Assembly: GCA_900491605.1 (NCBI GenBank)
Contig: UESW01004077.1
Location: forward strand, 62,001-126,000
From: Calamus simplicifolius
Lineage: Eukaryota; Streptophyta; Magnoliopsida; Arecales; Arecaceae
Length of the DNA: 64,000 nucleotides
Reading direction: 5' to 3'
The notes below the pieces were generated by a model that was not told where the DNA came from, made no database searches, and saw only the letters and a program-made list of their open reading frames with translations. Made by a program: the position numbers and the translations under genes. This document shows, one piece after another, positions 43,326 through 54,904 of the stretch (positions are counted from its first letter, which is position 1; the number at the start of each line of letters is the position of its first letter).

Positions 43326-43424
43326 TGATAATTATATAATGTTATCTAGCATAATATAAGATTAAATTAAGGAGTTATTGATTCCAAAAATAGCAATATG
43401 AGTGCATATTTTTATATTTGTTTA
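41312..43424. repeat. 2.1-kb unknown AT-rich repeat, copy 2
   Basis: Direct-repeat partner of 19642-21718. It differs by a GATCCATCTGATTCAT duplication near 41362-41395 and a simple-repeat change, (TATG)n at 43281-43328. The left edge falls exactly at the truncated CRM-like sequence. No ORF resembles a known protein. Confidence 0.75.
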
Positions 43425-44687
43425 TTTTATTTTATGTGTTTGTATATATATATATATATATATATATGATCATCACTTAATCTAGTTTGTTTGCTGCTTG
43501 AAATGATTACTTTTTCTTTTTGTGGAAGGTATCGGCTTCTTTTAAGCTCCGTATCGTTCCCATGAACTCATTACCTCTCAAGCTTTAATGTAATACCTTG
43601 AACCAACTTAACCATGTTAACTTGATGTCAAGCTTATCTTTTTCTTTTTTTTTTTTTACCTTTTTTGCTTTTGATCATATGGCCTACCCTAGATTAGGTA
43701 CCTGCAACCTCAAACAAAATATGGCTAGGACCTATTCAAATCAAAACTGACTTACTCAACAAAAGCTATAATTAAATCTAGCTCATGGGATTGGGCTACC
43801 TACTCTATTCTGGATTGAGGTTTATTCAATCTAATGAACTATGGAGAATCAAGAATCAAGCCAAATGATTGGGCCAAGATGTAACGTTTGACTCAATCAT
43901 TGATAATCACACTTGTTAGCTGTGAAAAGATTAAATTTGACTCAACTGTTGATAAAAATCAGGTCTGCTGGTCAAGCTCGAGGCTTGAAATTGATTTAAT
44001 TGATGTTAATTAAGCATACTAATGAGCTTGTGTGTTAAATTTGATCCAATTTAAAAAAGATTTTTATCCAATTAATGATTAAGTTCTCATAATTGAACTA
44101 GCTCATTAATGCATTTGACTTTCATTTAAACCAAATCCATGAATTTAACTCAATCAACTTTAATTGCTTCTTAATTGTTATCGAAGATATCAAACCACAT
44201 CTCTCTTGTAGAGAGGATAATATCGAGAGCTTGGACATTAAGTTGATCAATGGATCACAGACTTGAGAGGATGTGCTCTAAGTTTTGATAGGTCCAGATT
44301 TGAATCCAGCTCTTCATCTAATTCACCCACGATGCTTCTACAGATGATCGGGAACCAGAACCAGATTAGAAGGGGTGTGAGAAAATGAAAGAAACAAACT
44401 AGGAAAGGTTACAAGATTACAAGCGGAAATATCCACATGGTCTTCCAATAAATATAATTCATAAAAAAGGCTAAAACTACGTGGTTTCCAAGCAAAAAGT
44501 GTATTTCTAAATCTACGTTCAACACAACCTCATCAAAGCTACATCAAATAACTTGCGTTGATGACCAACATGATAGTCATTAGTTTCTACTAACTCTAAA
44601 AACCATAGGATCACATACTATAAAAAAAGCAGGAAAGATAGTGGAAAGAAGAAAAGATCAAATCTAGGAATTCAGTAACTAAGTTAC
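43425..44687. other. AT-rich DNA, no gene seen
   Basis: It contains an (AT)n run at 43443-43468 and a poly-T at about 43645-43660. Sequence from about 44340 onward is purine-rich and may be the internal leader of the truncated LTR element whose primer-binding site lies at 44688. No protein motif found. Confidence 0.5.
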
Positions 44688-44781
44688 TCTAATACCACTT
44701 TGATGCAGCCCAAATGTAAACGACCTCTTAATTACAGTTTCCAAAGCCTCCTTCAGAAAGTTTAGATAAGACTATAGAAAC
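44688..44781 (-). other. Stub of a minus-strand LTR retrotransposon
   Basis: On the minus strand GGCTGCATCA is followed by AAG and TGGTATTAGAG, a one-base-degenerate Met primer-binding site. So 44701-44781 is the 3' end of a 5' LTR, cut off at 44781 by the Tat#2 LTR. The LTR end resembles the CRM-like LTR end (CCCTGCATCA). Confidence 0.5.
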
Positions 44782-45749
44782 TGATAAGGGGTAAAATCGT
44801 TATTGCATTAATGACCGCCCACATCGATAATTGGGTCAGGCCCAATCCGAACATCCTACCAGCCAGCTGGCATAACAGCCAAGCGACGAAGCCGAATCGC
44901 CTTTGATAAAGTTGGATCGTCCCGATAACCCGAACCACTCTCATACCTCGGCAATCTGAGCCGACCATACCTCGGTAATTCAAGCTATCCTCATACCTCG
45001 ATAATCTGAGCTGATCATACCTCGGTAACCCGAGCTATCCTCATACCTCGGCAACCCGAGCCGAGCCATTCTATACCTTAGAAAACCAAGTTATTCCTCG
45101 CTCTGGTCGGACCAAGGCATTCGAAATACCTCTACAGAATCCGGTGTAGGAGAGTTCGAATTCACTATAACTGAATAAGATTCCAAGCGGGGAATCATAC
45201 ATAGAAGTGGCCTAAGACCCACAAGAGTGGCCTAGAGCCTACGTGATCGCTGAATCTCAAGGCATCAACCAGTTCTTCATGCTGTCGATCCTCTAACTGA
45301 CAAAATACGGACCCTACTAACCTCATAACAAACTTGATTCGAATCCGTTCTAAATCCTAACGGCTTTCAGACCTCTCCTCGCGACACGCCCAAGGAACCA
45401 CCAGGTGATCCCCTATAAATGCCACGGTCCTCCAATCTCTCAGGTACATAATTACTCATACTCACACTGATTCACTAACTCAAATATTCCATTGAAGCTC
45501 TCCCTGAGCTCAGAGTTCTCGAGAGAACACTCGCCTAAGGGGAACTCTTCTGTGAGAGTCTTCTCCTCACATCTGCTTGCTATGAATCTCTACTGACTTG
45601 GGCATCGGAGGGTCCTCCGCAGTGGGCAACCCCCACAGCACCCTCTGCGTGCAGACTATCTTGCAGGTTTTGCCCGAGGCGATGAGATCGGCATCCGGAT
45701 CAGGAGCCAGAGGCGTACCCGAGTCGGAGAACAGATTTACACGGCAACA
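44782..45749 (+). repeat. Tat#2 5' LTR
   Basis: 968 bp, TGATAAGGGGTAAAATCG to ACGGCAACA, sharing start, TATA region and end with the Tat#1 LTR. A minisatellite at about 44942-45075 has ~27-bp units CCTCGGTAACCCGAGCTATC with CTCGG/CCGAG arms. A TATA box lies at 45414-45421. Confidence 0.85.
45414..45421 (+). promoter_or_regulatory. TATA box of Tat#2 LTR
   Basis: TATAAATG, in the same context (GGTGATCC before it) as the Tat#1 TATA box. Confidence 0.6.
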
Positions 45750-45750
45750 T

Positions 45751-45770
45751 ATTGGCGCTAGAGGAAGGGC
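45751..45770 (+). promoter_or_regulatory. Tat#2 primer-binding site
   Basis: ATTGGCGCTAGAGGAAGGGC follows the LTR end after one base. The Tat#3 element has the related TTGGCGCGCCAGGAAGGGG at the same place. The tRNA primer is not identified here. Confidence 0.65.
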
Positions 45771-45795
45771 CTTAAGTCCCATAAACTTGTAATCC

Positions 45796-47093
45796 ATGAG
45801 ACAAGGCTCAAAGAACCAGAAGAAGCAACCTCTAATGGCCAATCGGAAAAGAGCTACATCTGAAGCTCAAGATCAGGCCGCCTCTCAAAGGCCTGATCCG
45901 ATTAGCGATGTGGTACCTCCACCGCCACCACCAGCTAAAACCCCTTCGCCACCGGCAATGGTGGTAACGTTGGACCAGTTTGTCGCGCTATTCCAGCAGG
46001 TTCAAGCATTGACCCAGTTGGTCCAGGGGCTCCAGGCAATCCCTGGCCCTGCCGTCCCTGCTCCTCAGCTTCATGAAGAGGCCACTGCCCCTGCTCCGCC
46101 GGCGATTTCTTTCTCAAATCTGCCGAAAGCGGCGAATTATCATCACCAGCCCGCAAAGGCAAAATTGGCGCCGCAGCGAGCCAGAGGAAAGAGCCCACTC
46201 AGATCTAGGCGAGTTTGTTCCCCTTCCTTGGTGTCCTCCCAGGACTCGACACCACTGCCACCTTCCCATCGCCCGATCCCTTCTATCACTCTGGATGAGG
46301 GGATCATGCAGCAGATGCAGGAGATGCGGCAAGAATGGCGTCGGGAGTTAGACACCGCCAGGCAAGCCCCTCCGCCCCAACCGAAAGCGGAGCAAAGCGT
46401 TCCCTTCTCCGAGAGGATCATGAGGGAAGTGATTCCCCCGCATGTTAAGCTCCCCACCATCGAGCCGTACCATGGATCCATCTATCCCGACGACCATCTC
46501 AGCAGCTTCAGATCCATCATGATGTTCCACGGAGCATCGGATGCGATCCTGTGTCGAGCCTTCCCCTCCACCCTAAGGGGGTCTGCTCGAACCTGGTTCA
46601 ACATCTTGAAGCCATGTTCCATTGATTCCTTTGACAAACTGAGCTGTTTGCTCATCAGCCAGTTCTTCAGCAGCCGTCGCCAGTGACGGAGATCTGATTC
46701 CCTCTTTGAGGTCAAACAGAGAGAGGGGGATACCTCGGCTGCTTCAACACGGCCCTCTTAGAAGTCGACCATCTCAATCACGAGGTGGCCATGTTCGCCA
46801 TGGCCGGAGGAGTGTCCAAGGAGGGAGACTTCTACTTGGCTCTAGAGGTTAACTACCTGAAGAGCCTTTCAGACATGATGTTCCTGGTGGACAAGTATGC
46901 CAGGGTTGAAGAATCAAGGAGATCAGCTCGGGCTGAGCAGCTGAAGAAGGAGGCAAAGGGCTCGGACAAGCAACAGGCCCACCGCCGTGCTAGCCCACCT
47001 CGCCACCATAGAGCTCCTCCGCCACCGCCTCGAGACTGAACCCGGAGTCCGGCTCGAAGGTTCGACCGCTACACTCCACTTACCACGCCAAGA
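45796..47093 (+). pseudogene. Tat#2 gag
   Basis: Gag of a Tat element. The N-terminus is Pro-rich. The gag domain has EPYHGSIYPDDHLSSFR, ILCRAFPSTLRGSARTWF and SIDSFDKLSCLLISQFF (46460-46680). A stop at 46684-46686 replaces an expected Arg codon. A one-base shift near 46730 moves the frame to EVDHLNHEVAMFAMAGG (46765-46810) and LEVNYLKSLSDMMFL. Another stop lies at 47037-47039. The ATG at 45796 is the first in frame after the primer-binding site; 45835 is an alternative start. Confidence 0.8.
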
Positions 47094-48176
47094 GTGCAGA
47101 TCCTGATGGAGATTGAGTGGCAAATTCTCCAGCCTCCCCCTCTCCGAGGCAATGCGACTCGAAGGGACCCGACCAAATACTGCCGCTTCCATCGGGACTA
47201 CGGGCATGATACTGAGGACTGTTGGAAACTCAAGAACGAGATCGAGCGATTGATCCAGTGGGACAGACTGGACCGATTTAGGGGTCCCCCTGAGCCGAAC
47301 GATGAGGAGAATCACCAACCCGAGCCTCACCAGCTTCCTCCACCAAATCCCCCGATCCTTGGCAATGTCAATGTGATAGCGGCAGCCGGATCCGCATCTT
47401 CTTGGTCAAGCGAGGAGGAAAACTCGCCAACGAAAGATCGAGTTGATGAGCTCACTTTCTCTGATGAAGACCTTCGGGACGTACAGTACCCCCATGATGA
47501 TGCCTTGGTTGTATCTTTGAATATGAACAATTATGATATACACCGTATTTTGATTGATACTGGAAGCTCTGTTAATGTTCTATATTTCGATGCCTTTGTG
47601 AGATTAAAATTTTGGGTAGAAAGCCTCCGACCGATGGAGTCCACCCTAGTGGGCTTCACAGGTGACTCCATAATCCATGAGGTGGCCCGCCTGACTGACA
47701 TCAAAACTGCTGAGGCCGCGGAGGCAGTGAAGGCCGCCGATAAGAGGGCGGCCGAGGCTGAAACGGCGGCTCGGGATGCCGTGGAAAACATGGCTGAGGC
47801 GGCGAGGAAAGCCGTGGAAAATTATAGGAACTCTCCAGTCTTTGCCAATGAGGTGGCCGAGGCGGGGAAGAAAGCTGTGGAGAACTATCGGAACTCTCCA
47901 GCCTTTGCCAGTGAGGTGGCCGAGGTGGGGAAGAGAGCCATGGAGAACTACAAGAATTCCCCAATCTTTATTGAGGAGGTGGCCGAAGCGGGTGCCGATG
48001 CCTATCTTCAGGGTTTTCATTGCTGCCGAGATAAGGCAGTGAAGGTCTTTGGTATCGAAGGCCTTAAGGATTTAGAACCTGAAGAAGGAGACCTCAAAGG
48101 TGAAGATGTCCACCAGAGTTCCACTCCGGCCAATGATACCACCCCCCTAACCGGCACCGTTCCAGTGAAGGACTGA
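47094..48176 (+). pseudogene. Chimeric ORF: Tat#2 gag-protease fused to Tat#3 antisense ORF tail
   Basis: A 360-codon open frame that spans two elements. Codons 1 to about 196 belong to Tat#2: the zinc finger YCRFHRDYGHDTEDC (about 47178-47222) and protease RILIDTGSSVNVLYFDAF (47547-47600). From about 47684 it is Ala/Glu-rich coiled coil with three tandem repeats containing NY(R/K)NSP(V/A/I)F, then GADAYLQGFHCCRDKAVKVFG, and a stop at 48176. That tail is the C-terminus of an antisense ORF belonging to minus-strand Tat#3. The fusion is in frame, apparently by chance. No evidence of expression. Confidence 0.75.
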
Positions 48177-48689
48177 AGTCCCGACTGTGGTTTGGATGTC
48201 TCTCTCTTTTTTTTTTTTTTTTTTGCAATGTATCCAAGTCCGACTATGGTCGGAATTTTGTAAAAATTTAATTGATCTATGAAAAGAGAACACCCTTTGA
48301 CTCTTGTGTTAGAACTGTCGACCCCCCTACTCTTCTTTTTACGCTATCGACGTCTAGCTCGCCAAGCCACTAGCTCATCGTGATCTATTAGCGTTCTTAG
48401 GATTTGCACGGAATCACATCAGCCCGTCCCGAGCAGGGCCTCTTATAATCTAAGTAGGGACGCTCTGGGATCAGTATGCATTGATTCTTGACCATCGACA
48501 TCAAGCTGCTGACGAGCTAAACGTCCTTGTGATCCCGATCTTTTGGCATTGTTTTATTGAGAGATCCCGTGATGTGGCCTTGCCAGCATGTTTCGTGTGT
48601 TGTTCCGTCGATAGGCATTTGGGGTAATACCATGGGAGCGATCTGATTCTGTGTCAAGGACCCTCCTTATCCCAAAGAGTGTCGACGCG
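48177..48689. other. 3' flank of Tat#3 antisense ORF, no gene seen
   Basis: It begins with an oligo-T tract at about 48207-48223 and TGTATCCAAGTCCGACTATGG, which reads like a 3' untranslated region of the antisense ORF. Nothing else recognisable is present before the minisatellite. Confidence 0.5.
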
Positions 48690-49322
48690 GGAGTTGGGCT
48701 TTGGTACCGGCGCGAGAGTCGGGCTTTGGTGCCGATGCGAGAGTCGGGCTTTGTGCCGATGCGGGGGTCGGGCTTTAGTGCTAACGCAGGAGTCGGGCTT
48801 TGTGCCGATGCGAGAGTCGGGCTTTGGCACCGACGCGAGAGTCGGGTTTTTGGTGCCGACGCAGGAGTCGGGCTTTGTGCCGATGTGAGAGTCGGGCTTT
48901 GGTGCCGACGCGGGAGTCGGGCTTTATGCCGACGCGAGAGTCAGGCTTTGGTGCCGATGCCAGAGTCGAGCTTTGTGCTGATGCGGGAGTCGGGCTTTGG
49001 TGCCGACACGAGAGTCAGGCTTTGGCGCCGACGCGAGAGTCGAGCTTTGTGCCGATGCGAGAGTCGGGCTTTGGTTCCGATGCGAGAGTCAGGCTTTGGT
49101 GCCGATGCGGGAGTCGGGCTTTATGCCAACGCGAGAGTCGGGCTTTGGTGCCGATGCAGGAGTCGGGCTTTGTGCCGACGCGGGAGTCGGGCTTTGGTGC
49201 CGATGCAGGAGTCGGGCTTTGGTGCTGACGCAAGAGTTGGGCTTTGGTGCCGACGCGAGAGTTGGGCTTTGGTGCCGACGCAAGAGTCGGGCTTTGGTGC
49301 CGACGCGGGAGTCGGGCTTTTG
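48690..49322. repeat. 24-25-bp minisatellite in Tat#3
   Basis: About 25 units of the form GAGTCGGGCTTTGGTGCCGA plus CGCGA. GTCGG and CCGAC within each unit can pair as a hairpin. Because the unit is not a multiple of three, several overlapping open frames run through it on both strands; these are repeat artefacts, not genes. It lies between pol and the antisense ORF. Confidence 0.95.
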
Positions 49323-49436
49323 TGACATGATCGTGGGACAAAGAGGTAATGCGAAATGATGCGTGAGAAGTGCATTTTCATTCAAATAATTTGAAAGTGT
49401 GGAGTATCCGAACCTACAACCATTCAGTTGAGCACA

Positions 49437-52400
49437 TCACTGGTAGTACCGGCGAAGGTTGTCAGAATTCCAAGTTCGTGGGAGCGGCCTTCCATTGAGT
49501 TCCTCGAGTCGGTAAGCTCCTCGAGGAAGGGCCTCTGCAACCCGGTAGGGTCCCTCCCAGTTAAGTGATAACTTCCCTCCCTCCGTTGGCCTCGAAATCT
49601 CAGCCCTCCGGAGGACCAGATCCCCGGGATGGAACGTTCGGGGTCTAACGCTGGCGTTGTAATACTTTGCCGCCCTTTGTCGATAAGCGGCCATCTTGAT
49701 CTATGCTTGGTCGCGCGTCTCCTCGATGAGATCTAAATTGGCCCTTAGTTGGGCTGAGTTGTCTTCTTCATTGTAGGCTTCTACTCAAGGATTGGGAACC
49801 CTAATTTCCACAGGAATGATGGTCTCGAATCCAAAAACCAGACTGAACGGGGTTTCACCGATGGGATTTCTCGGGGTCGTATGATAGGCCCACAGGACCT
49901 GGGGAAGCTCCTCCACCCACCTTCCTTTAAAGTTGTCGAGCCGTGTCCGAAGCCCTTGTAGAATTGTACGATTAAATTCTTTAGCTGCTCCGTTGGTCTG
50001 TGGGTGTCCGACAGAGGTAAATCTCTGAGTGATTCCTAGTTTGTTACAAAATTCCCTAAAGGGGGCGTTGTCAAACTGTCGGCCGTTATCAGTGATGAGA
50101 GTGCTGGGAAGTCCAAAACGGCAGATTATGGACTTCCAAAAGAAGGTTCTCACTCTAGCTTCGGTTATTTTGGCTAGAGCTTCGGCCTCCACCTATTTGG
50201 TGAAGTGGTCGATAGCAACTAGCAAAAATCTCCGTTAACCGGAGGCTGAAGGAAATGGTCCCAAAATGTCCATCCCCCATTGGGCGAAGGGCCATGGAGC
50301 AGAGATAGGATTCAAGTGAGAGATGGGCTGCCGCTGGATGTTGGCGTGACGTTGGCAGCTGTCGCATTTCTGTACCAATTCGGCTGCGTCTTCCCACATG
50401 GTCAGCCAATAATAACCTTGACGGAGGGCCTTATATGCTAGGGCTCTGCCCCCCAGATGATTTCCACATGCGCCTTCATGAATTTCACGGAGGATGTAAT
50501 TGGCCTCAGCGGGACCAACACACTTGAGGAGGGGATACGAGAAGGACCTCCGATACAGGAGTCCATCCATTATCAGGAACTTGGAGGCTCGCCACTTGAG
50601 GAGTTTGGCCTCGGAAGGGTCCTTGGGAAGGACACCATCAGTGAGATATTGAACATAGGCGTCCATCCAAGAAGGCTTCTGTTCAAGGGGCAGGGCCTCC
50701 TCCACTGCCTCGATGCTTGGGACTAGCAAGTGCTCTACGTAAGTCCTCCCCAAAGTTTCATCGGCCGAGGTGGCCAGGCGGGACAACGCGTCGGCCTGAG
50801 CATTCTCTTCCCGGGGAACATAGCTGACACTGAAATGGGCGAAGGGGAGGGACTCCGACTGGACCTTGTCCAAGTATCAGGACATGATAGGATCCCGAGC
50901 TTCATACTCCCCCGTGATTTGCCTCGAGACGAGTTGGGAGTCGGTATATGCTCTGAGATGCTCCACTTTAAGTTCACTGGCGAGCCTCATCCCTGTCAAC
51001 AAGGCTTCGTACTCGGCCTGATTGTTCATGGTGGGAAAGAGGAAGCGAATGGCAAACTCAATCGTTAGACTGTCGGGACCGGCGAGAATGATCCCGGCAC
51101 CACTCCCTTGAGAGTTTGACACTCCGTCCACGTGAAGGATCCAATCCTTCCTTGCATCTGCGGTCGGTGCTTTCGGGGGCTTCATCGGAGTTTCCCTGGT
51201 TTGTTCATCGATCTAAGTGCACTCAACCAGGAAATCCACCAAGACTTGGGATTTCATGCTCGACCTTGGTTCAAAGGTCAGGTCGAATTCTCTCAATTTG
51301 AGCGCCCATTTTATGAGCCGACCAGAGGTATCAGGGCGGGATAAGATTGTCCTCAAGGGCTGATCCATCAGCACTATGATTGAGTGGGCTTGGAAATAAG
51401 GCCTGAGACGTTGAGCCAACACTATTAGAGCGAAAATAATTTTTTCGGTTTTGGTGTACCTGGTCTCCGCGTCATGGAGCACTTTGCTGGTGTAATATTC
51501 CGGCTTCTACGATCCTTCAGTGTCTATCCGGACGAGGACTGAACTGACAGCCTCCTAAGAAGCAGCCAGGTACAAAAAGAGGCTTTCTCCCTCCATCGGT
51601 TTCGACAGTAGCGGCGGAGTCGATAGGAAATTCTTTAGCTCTTCAAAGGCCTTTGGGCAATCATCCGTCTATTCGAAGGTGTTGACTTTTCGCAAGGCTT
51701 TGAAGAAGGGGAGGCTCCGCTCAGCCAATCTGGATAGGAAGCGGCTCAGAGCTGCTAGTCTTTCGGTCAAGCGCTGGATTTCCTTTTTATTCACCGGCGG
51801 CCTCATATCTAGGATAGCTTGGATCTTGTCCGGGTTCGCCTCTATTCCTCGCTGTGTCACCATGAATCCTAGGAATTTTCCTACGGCTACTCCGAAAACA
51901 CATTTCCGGGGATTCAGCCTCATCTGAAACCGAAGAAGGTTGCCGAAGGTCTCCATTAGATCAGACAGGTGGTCGTCGGCTCGGATGCTTTTGGTCAGCA
52001 TGTCGTCTACATATACTTCCATGTTGCACCCGATTTGGCCCTCGAAGACCTTATTCATCAATCTCTGGTATGTAGCCCCAGCATTTTTCAACCCGAAGGG
52101 CATGACTTTATAGCAGTAGATCCCCTTTTCGGTCACAAAGGAGGTGGCTTCTTCGTCTGAAGGCTCCATTCTGATCTGGTTGTATCCCGAGAATGCATCC
52201 ATGAAGCTGAGAGTCTCGTGACCGGATGTGGCATCCACTAACTGATCAATCCTGGGGAGCGGGAAGCTGTCCTTGGGGCAGGCTTTGTTGAGATCAGTGA
52301 AGTCGACACACATCCTTCAGCTTCCATTGGCTTTTTGTACCATTACTACGTTGGCCAGCCAATCGGGATAATAGACCTCCCGAATATGGCCGACGACGAT

Positions 52401-52862
52401 CAGTTTACGGACCTCCTCGTTAACGGCTTTCTGGCGCTCGGGGGCGAAGCTTCTCTTCTTTTGTCGGACCGCCCTATAATTAGATTTGATGTTGAGTTTA
52501 TGAGTAATTACTTCAGATGGTATACCTGGCATATCGGTCGGCGCCCATGCAAAAATATCGGCGTTAGCTCGAAGAAAATCAAGGAGCCGACTCCTTTCCT
52601 CCTCAGGGAGAGAGGCCCCAATCTGGATGGTTCTCGTTGGGTCCTCTCCTAAGGGAAAAGTCAACAGATGTCCCGCTAGTTCCCCCCTCTTCTCGGCCTC
52701 TCTCGGGTCCATCAATTCAGAAGTCGGCGAGGGAAGTGTGGACTGAAGGCTAGGGGTTGTGTGGTAAGCAGAGGGACGCCGGGCTCCTTTCGCCCCGCAT
52801 TTCCCCGATCCCGTGACGAGTGGGGAACCTGACCAGCAACCTCTTTGTCGAGATAATGGCAT
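49437..52862 (-). pseudogene. Tat#3 pol: RT, RNase H and integrase
   Basis: One continuous reading frame of about 1140 codons broken by ten in-frame stops and no frameshift. RT has RMCVDFTDLNKACPKD, MPFGLKNAGATYQRLM and an intact YVDDM (about 52010). The RT-linked RNase H is at about 51220-51640. A second RNase H-type domain (WILHVDGVSNSQGSGAG, then RAYTDSQLV; 50880-51160) is typical of Tat. The integrase has CDSCQRHAN, DNGRQFDN and HPQTNGAAKEFNR, and ends RTWNSDNLRRYYQ at 49437. Stops lie at 49701, 49785, 50193, 50235, 50877, 51213, 51507, 51555, 51669 and 52317; three fall where Trp is conserved. Confidence 0.9.
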
Positions 52863-54809
52863 CCAGCAGATTTAAACCTGGCCGGCCAAAAATAGCGTTA
52901 TATGCGAGAGGAACTCTTACCACCAAAAACTTTATGAAGATCGTGCTCTGGTAAGGTGAAGTTCCAGCCATGACGGGGAGAGCAATTTCTCCCTCAACTC
53001 TCACCGCATCTCTGGTGAAGCCAACGAGGGGCGTCGTCATTGGCCGAAGAGAATCCAAAGGCAAGTTCATACAAACAAATGCATCATATGTCAGAATATC
53101 GGCCGAGCTTCCACTATCAACTAATATTCGCTTTACAGGGTGTTTAGCAATTGTCATGGATACAATGACACTTTCATCATTCGGGTTATCTACCCCCTCT
53201 AGATCCCTTTCAGAGAAAGGAATTACAATGTTATCTCGCTCACCCCCACGATGTCTTTTTAAGGTGCCCCCCGCTCCCCAGGAAATCATCACCACAGTCT
53301 TTCCAGTCGGGGTGTTGTCAACATTGGCTTGCTGGGTAGGTGGTGCCGAAGGGCCTGGCGCCGCTGGATTTCCTCTCTGGACGAACTGACCAAGGTGCCC
53401 TTGCTGGATGAGCTCCTCTATAGCCTTCTTCAGCTGTCGGCAATCTTCTATGTCGTGGTCGTGATCTCGATGGAAACGACAATACATGTTCTTGTTGCGA
53501 GGAACTCCAGGCTTCAGGGGTGCGGGGCGCTTGAGATAGGGCTCACCCTCGATTTCCATAAGAATGTTGAAAATCGGGGCTAACAGAGGGGTGTAACGCT
53601 CACCGACAGGGGCAAAAGTCCATGGCCGAATGTTCGTCCGGTGAGGTGGTTCGGGCTTCTTGGTGTGAGGCCCTCCGGACTCTGATTGAACTTGCTTTTT
53701 GCTGGGGCCTTCTTTAGTTTTCTGCCGGGAGAAGTCGGCCTCATCAGCGCGGGTGTATTTCTGAGCTTGACTCAGCAACTCAGCGTACAAGCTCAGGGGC
53801 TTCTTGTCTAACGAATACGCGAAGCGGGAAGGGCGGAGCCCACGCTTCAAGGCCAAGGTGGCCACTGAATCGTCGAGATGGTAAACCTCCATCGCCGCCT
53901 CCTTGAAGCGGGCGACGAAGTCCCGAAGAGTCTCCCCACTCTTCTATCGGATGGCAAAGAGACTGTCTGCCACCCGAGGGATCCATCGGCTTGCATCAAA
54001 ATGAGCAAGAAAAGCTTTCTCCAGCTGTCTAAACGAACTTATACTACGAGGAGGTAGACGGGAATACCAAGCCCTCGCAGCCTTTCGTAGGGTGGCTGGA
54101 AAAGCAATGCATAGAAGAGCGTCCGATGCACCCTGGACCTGCATGTGCACCTTATAGCTTTCCAAGTGATCTAGGGGATCAGTAGTGCCATCATAAGGAT
54201 CCAGCTGTGGAAGGCGAAATCAGGAAGGGATGGGTTCTTCCATGATCCGCCTTGTCAGTGGGGGGTGACTGTCATATTTTGCCTTCGACCGATCGGTCAG
54301 TCGTTGGTCGAGCTCCTCTAAATGCCGATAGCACTCTTCCCGTCGCCTTTCTGCGCAGAGGTGGATCCTCTCGCCTGTGGACTCCTCTCCTGACGAGGTA
54401 GATAGGGAACGGGAGGACAGGCGATGTCGACGGGCCATACCCTTCCCCAGGACCTTGCCCCGGGATCGTCGAGGAGAGGGACTGTCAGGAGATCTCCCTA
54501 TGGTGGGAACATCCTGACGGCGGTGAGCCTTCCGTCGGGATTGTCCTCCATGGGTGGATTGTTGGCTGGGCTGCGCCGCAACTTCTTCTAAAGAGTGGGG
54601 TGGCGGCAGAGGTCACGCGGCCACCAACTGTTGTTGGAGTTCCTGAATCACCGCCGCAAGGGACCGCACCTCCTGAGCGAGGGCGGTGACCCTATCACCT
54701 TGGCATGGTGGTGAGGGATGAATTGGTGGGAGGGCCTCCGGCTTCTCGGCCCTCGCTGGCTGCCCCCAGCCAGGCTGGTGGAAGCCTCTTGAGCACGGGC
54801 CACCACCAT
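52750..54809 (-). pseudogene. Tat#3 gag and protease
   Basis: Gag has LPQLDPYDGTTDPLDHLESY, ALLCIAFPATLRKAARAWY and LRDFVARFKEA (about 53900-54205). The zinc finger YCRFHRDHDHDIEDC is at about 53440-53485. The protease has RILVDSGSSADILTYDAF (about 53075-53130) and YNAIFGRPGLNLLDAI. In-frame stops lie at 53944-53946 and 54220-54222. A frame change lies between 54440 and 54650, and another where the frame meets pol near 52800. The ATG at 54809 is the likely start; there is no earlier good ATG after the primer-binding site. Confidence 0.85.
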
Positions 54810-54884
54810 CTCTTCTTTGGGTAAGAAGGGAGTGAGAGCTTTGTCACTTTCTCCCCTACACGCCTTGCTACTCAAGCTCTTCCC

Positions 54885-54904
54885 CCCTTCCTGGCGCGCC
54901 AATC
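54885..54904 (-). promoter_or_regulatory. Tat#3 primer-binding site
   Basis: On the minus strand GATTGGCGCGCCAGGAAGGG directly follows the LTR end ACAACA. Same position and similar sequence as in Tat#2. Confidence 0.65.

Larger units (their letters stand above)
44782..47683 (+). mobile_element. Tat-type Ty3/gypsy element Tat#2, 3'-truncated
   Basis: A plus-strand element with a 5' LTR (44782-45749), primer-binding site, gag and protease. It ends at about 47683, where the sequence continues as the antisense ORF of Tat#3. RT, RNase H, integrase and the 3' LTR are absent. Confidence 0.8.

Noticed and set aside
46114..46530. Minus-strand open frames over Tat#2 gag
   Set aside because: Shadows of the plus-strand gag reading frame, with no motif of their own.
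48651..49359. Several overlapping long open frames on both strands with Arg/Gly/Leu or Lys/Pro-rich translations
   Set aside because: They are translations of the 24-25-bp minisatellite in all frames; the unit length, not selection, keeps them open.
50030..51068. Plus-strand open frames opposite Tat#3 pol
   Set aside because: Antisense shadows of integrase and RNase H; the minus strand carries the conserved motifs.
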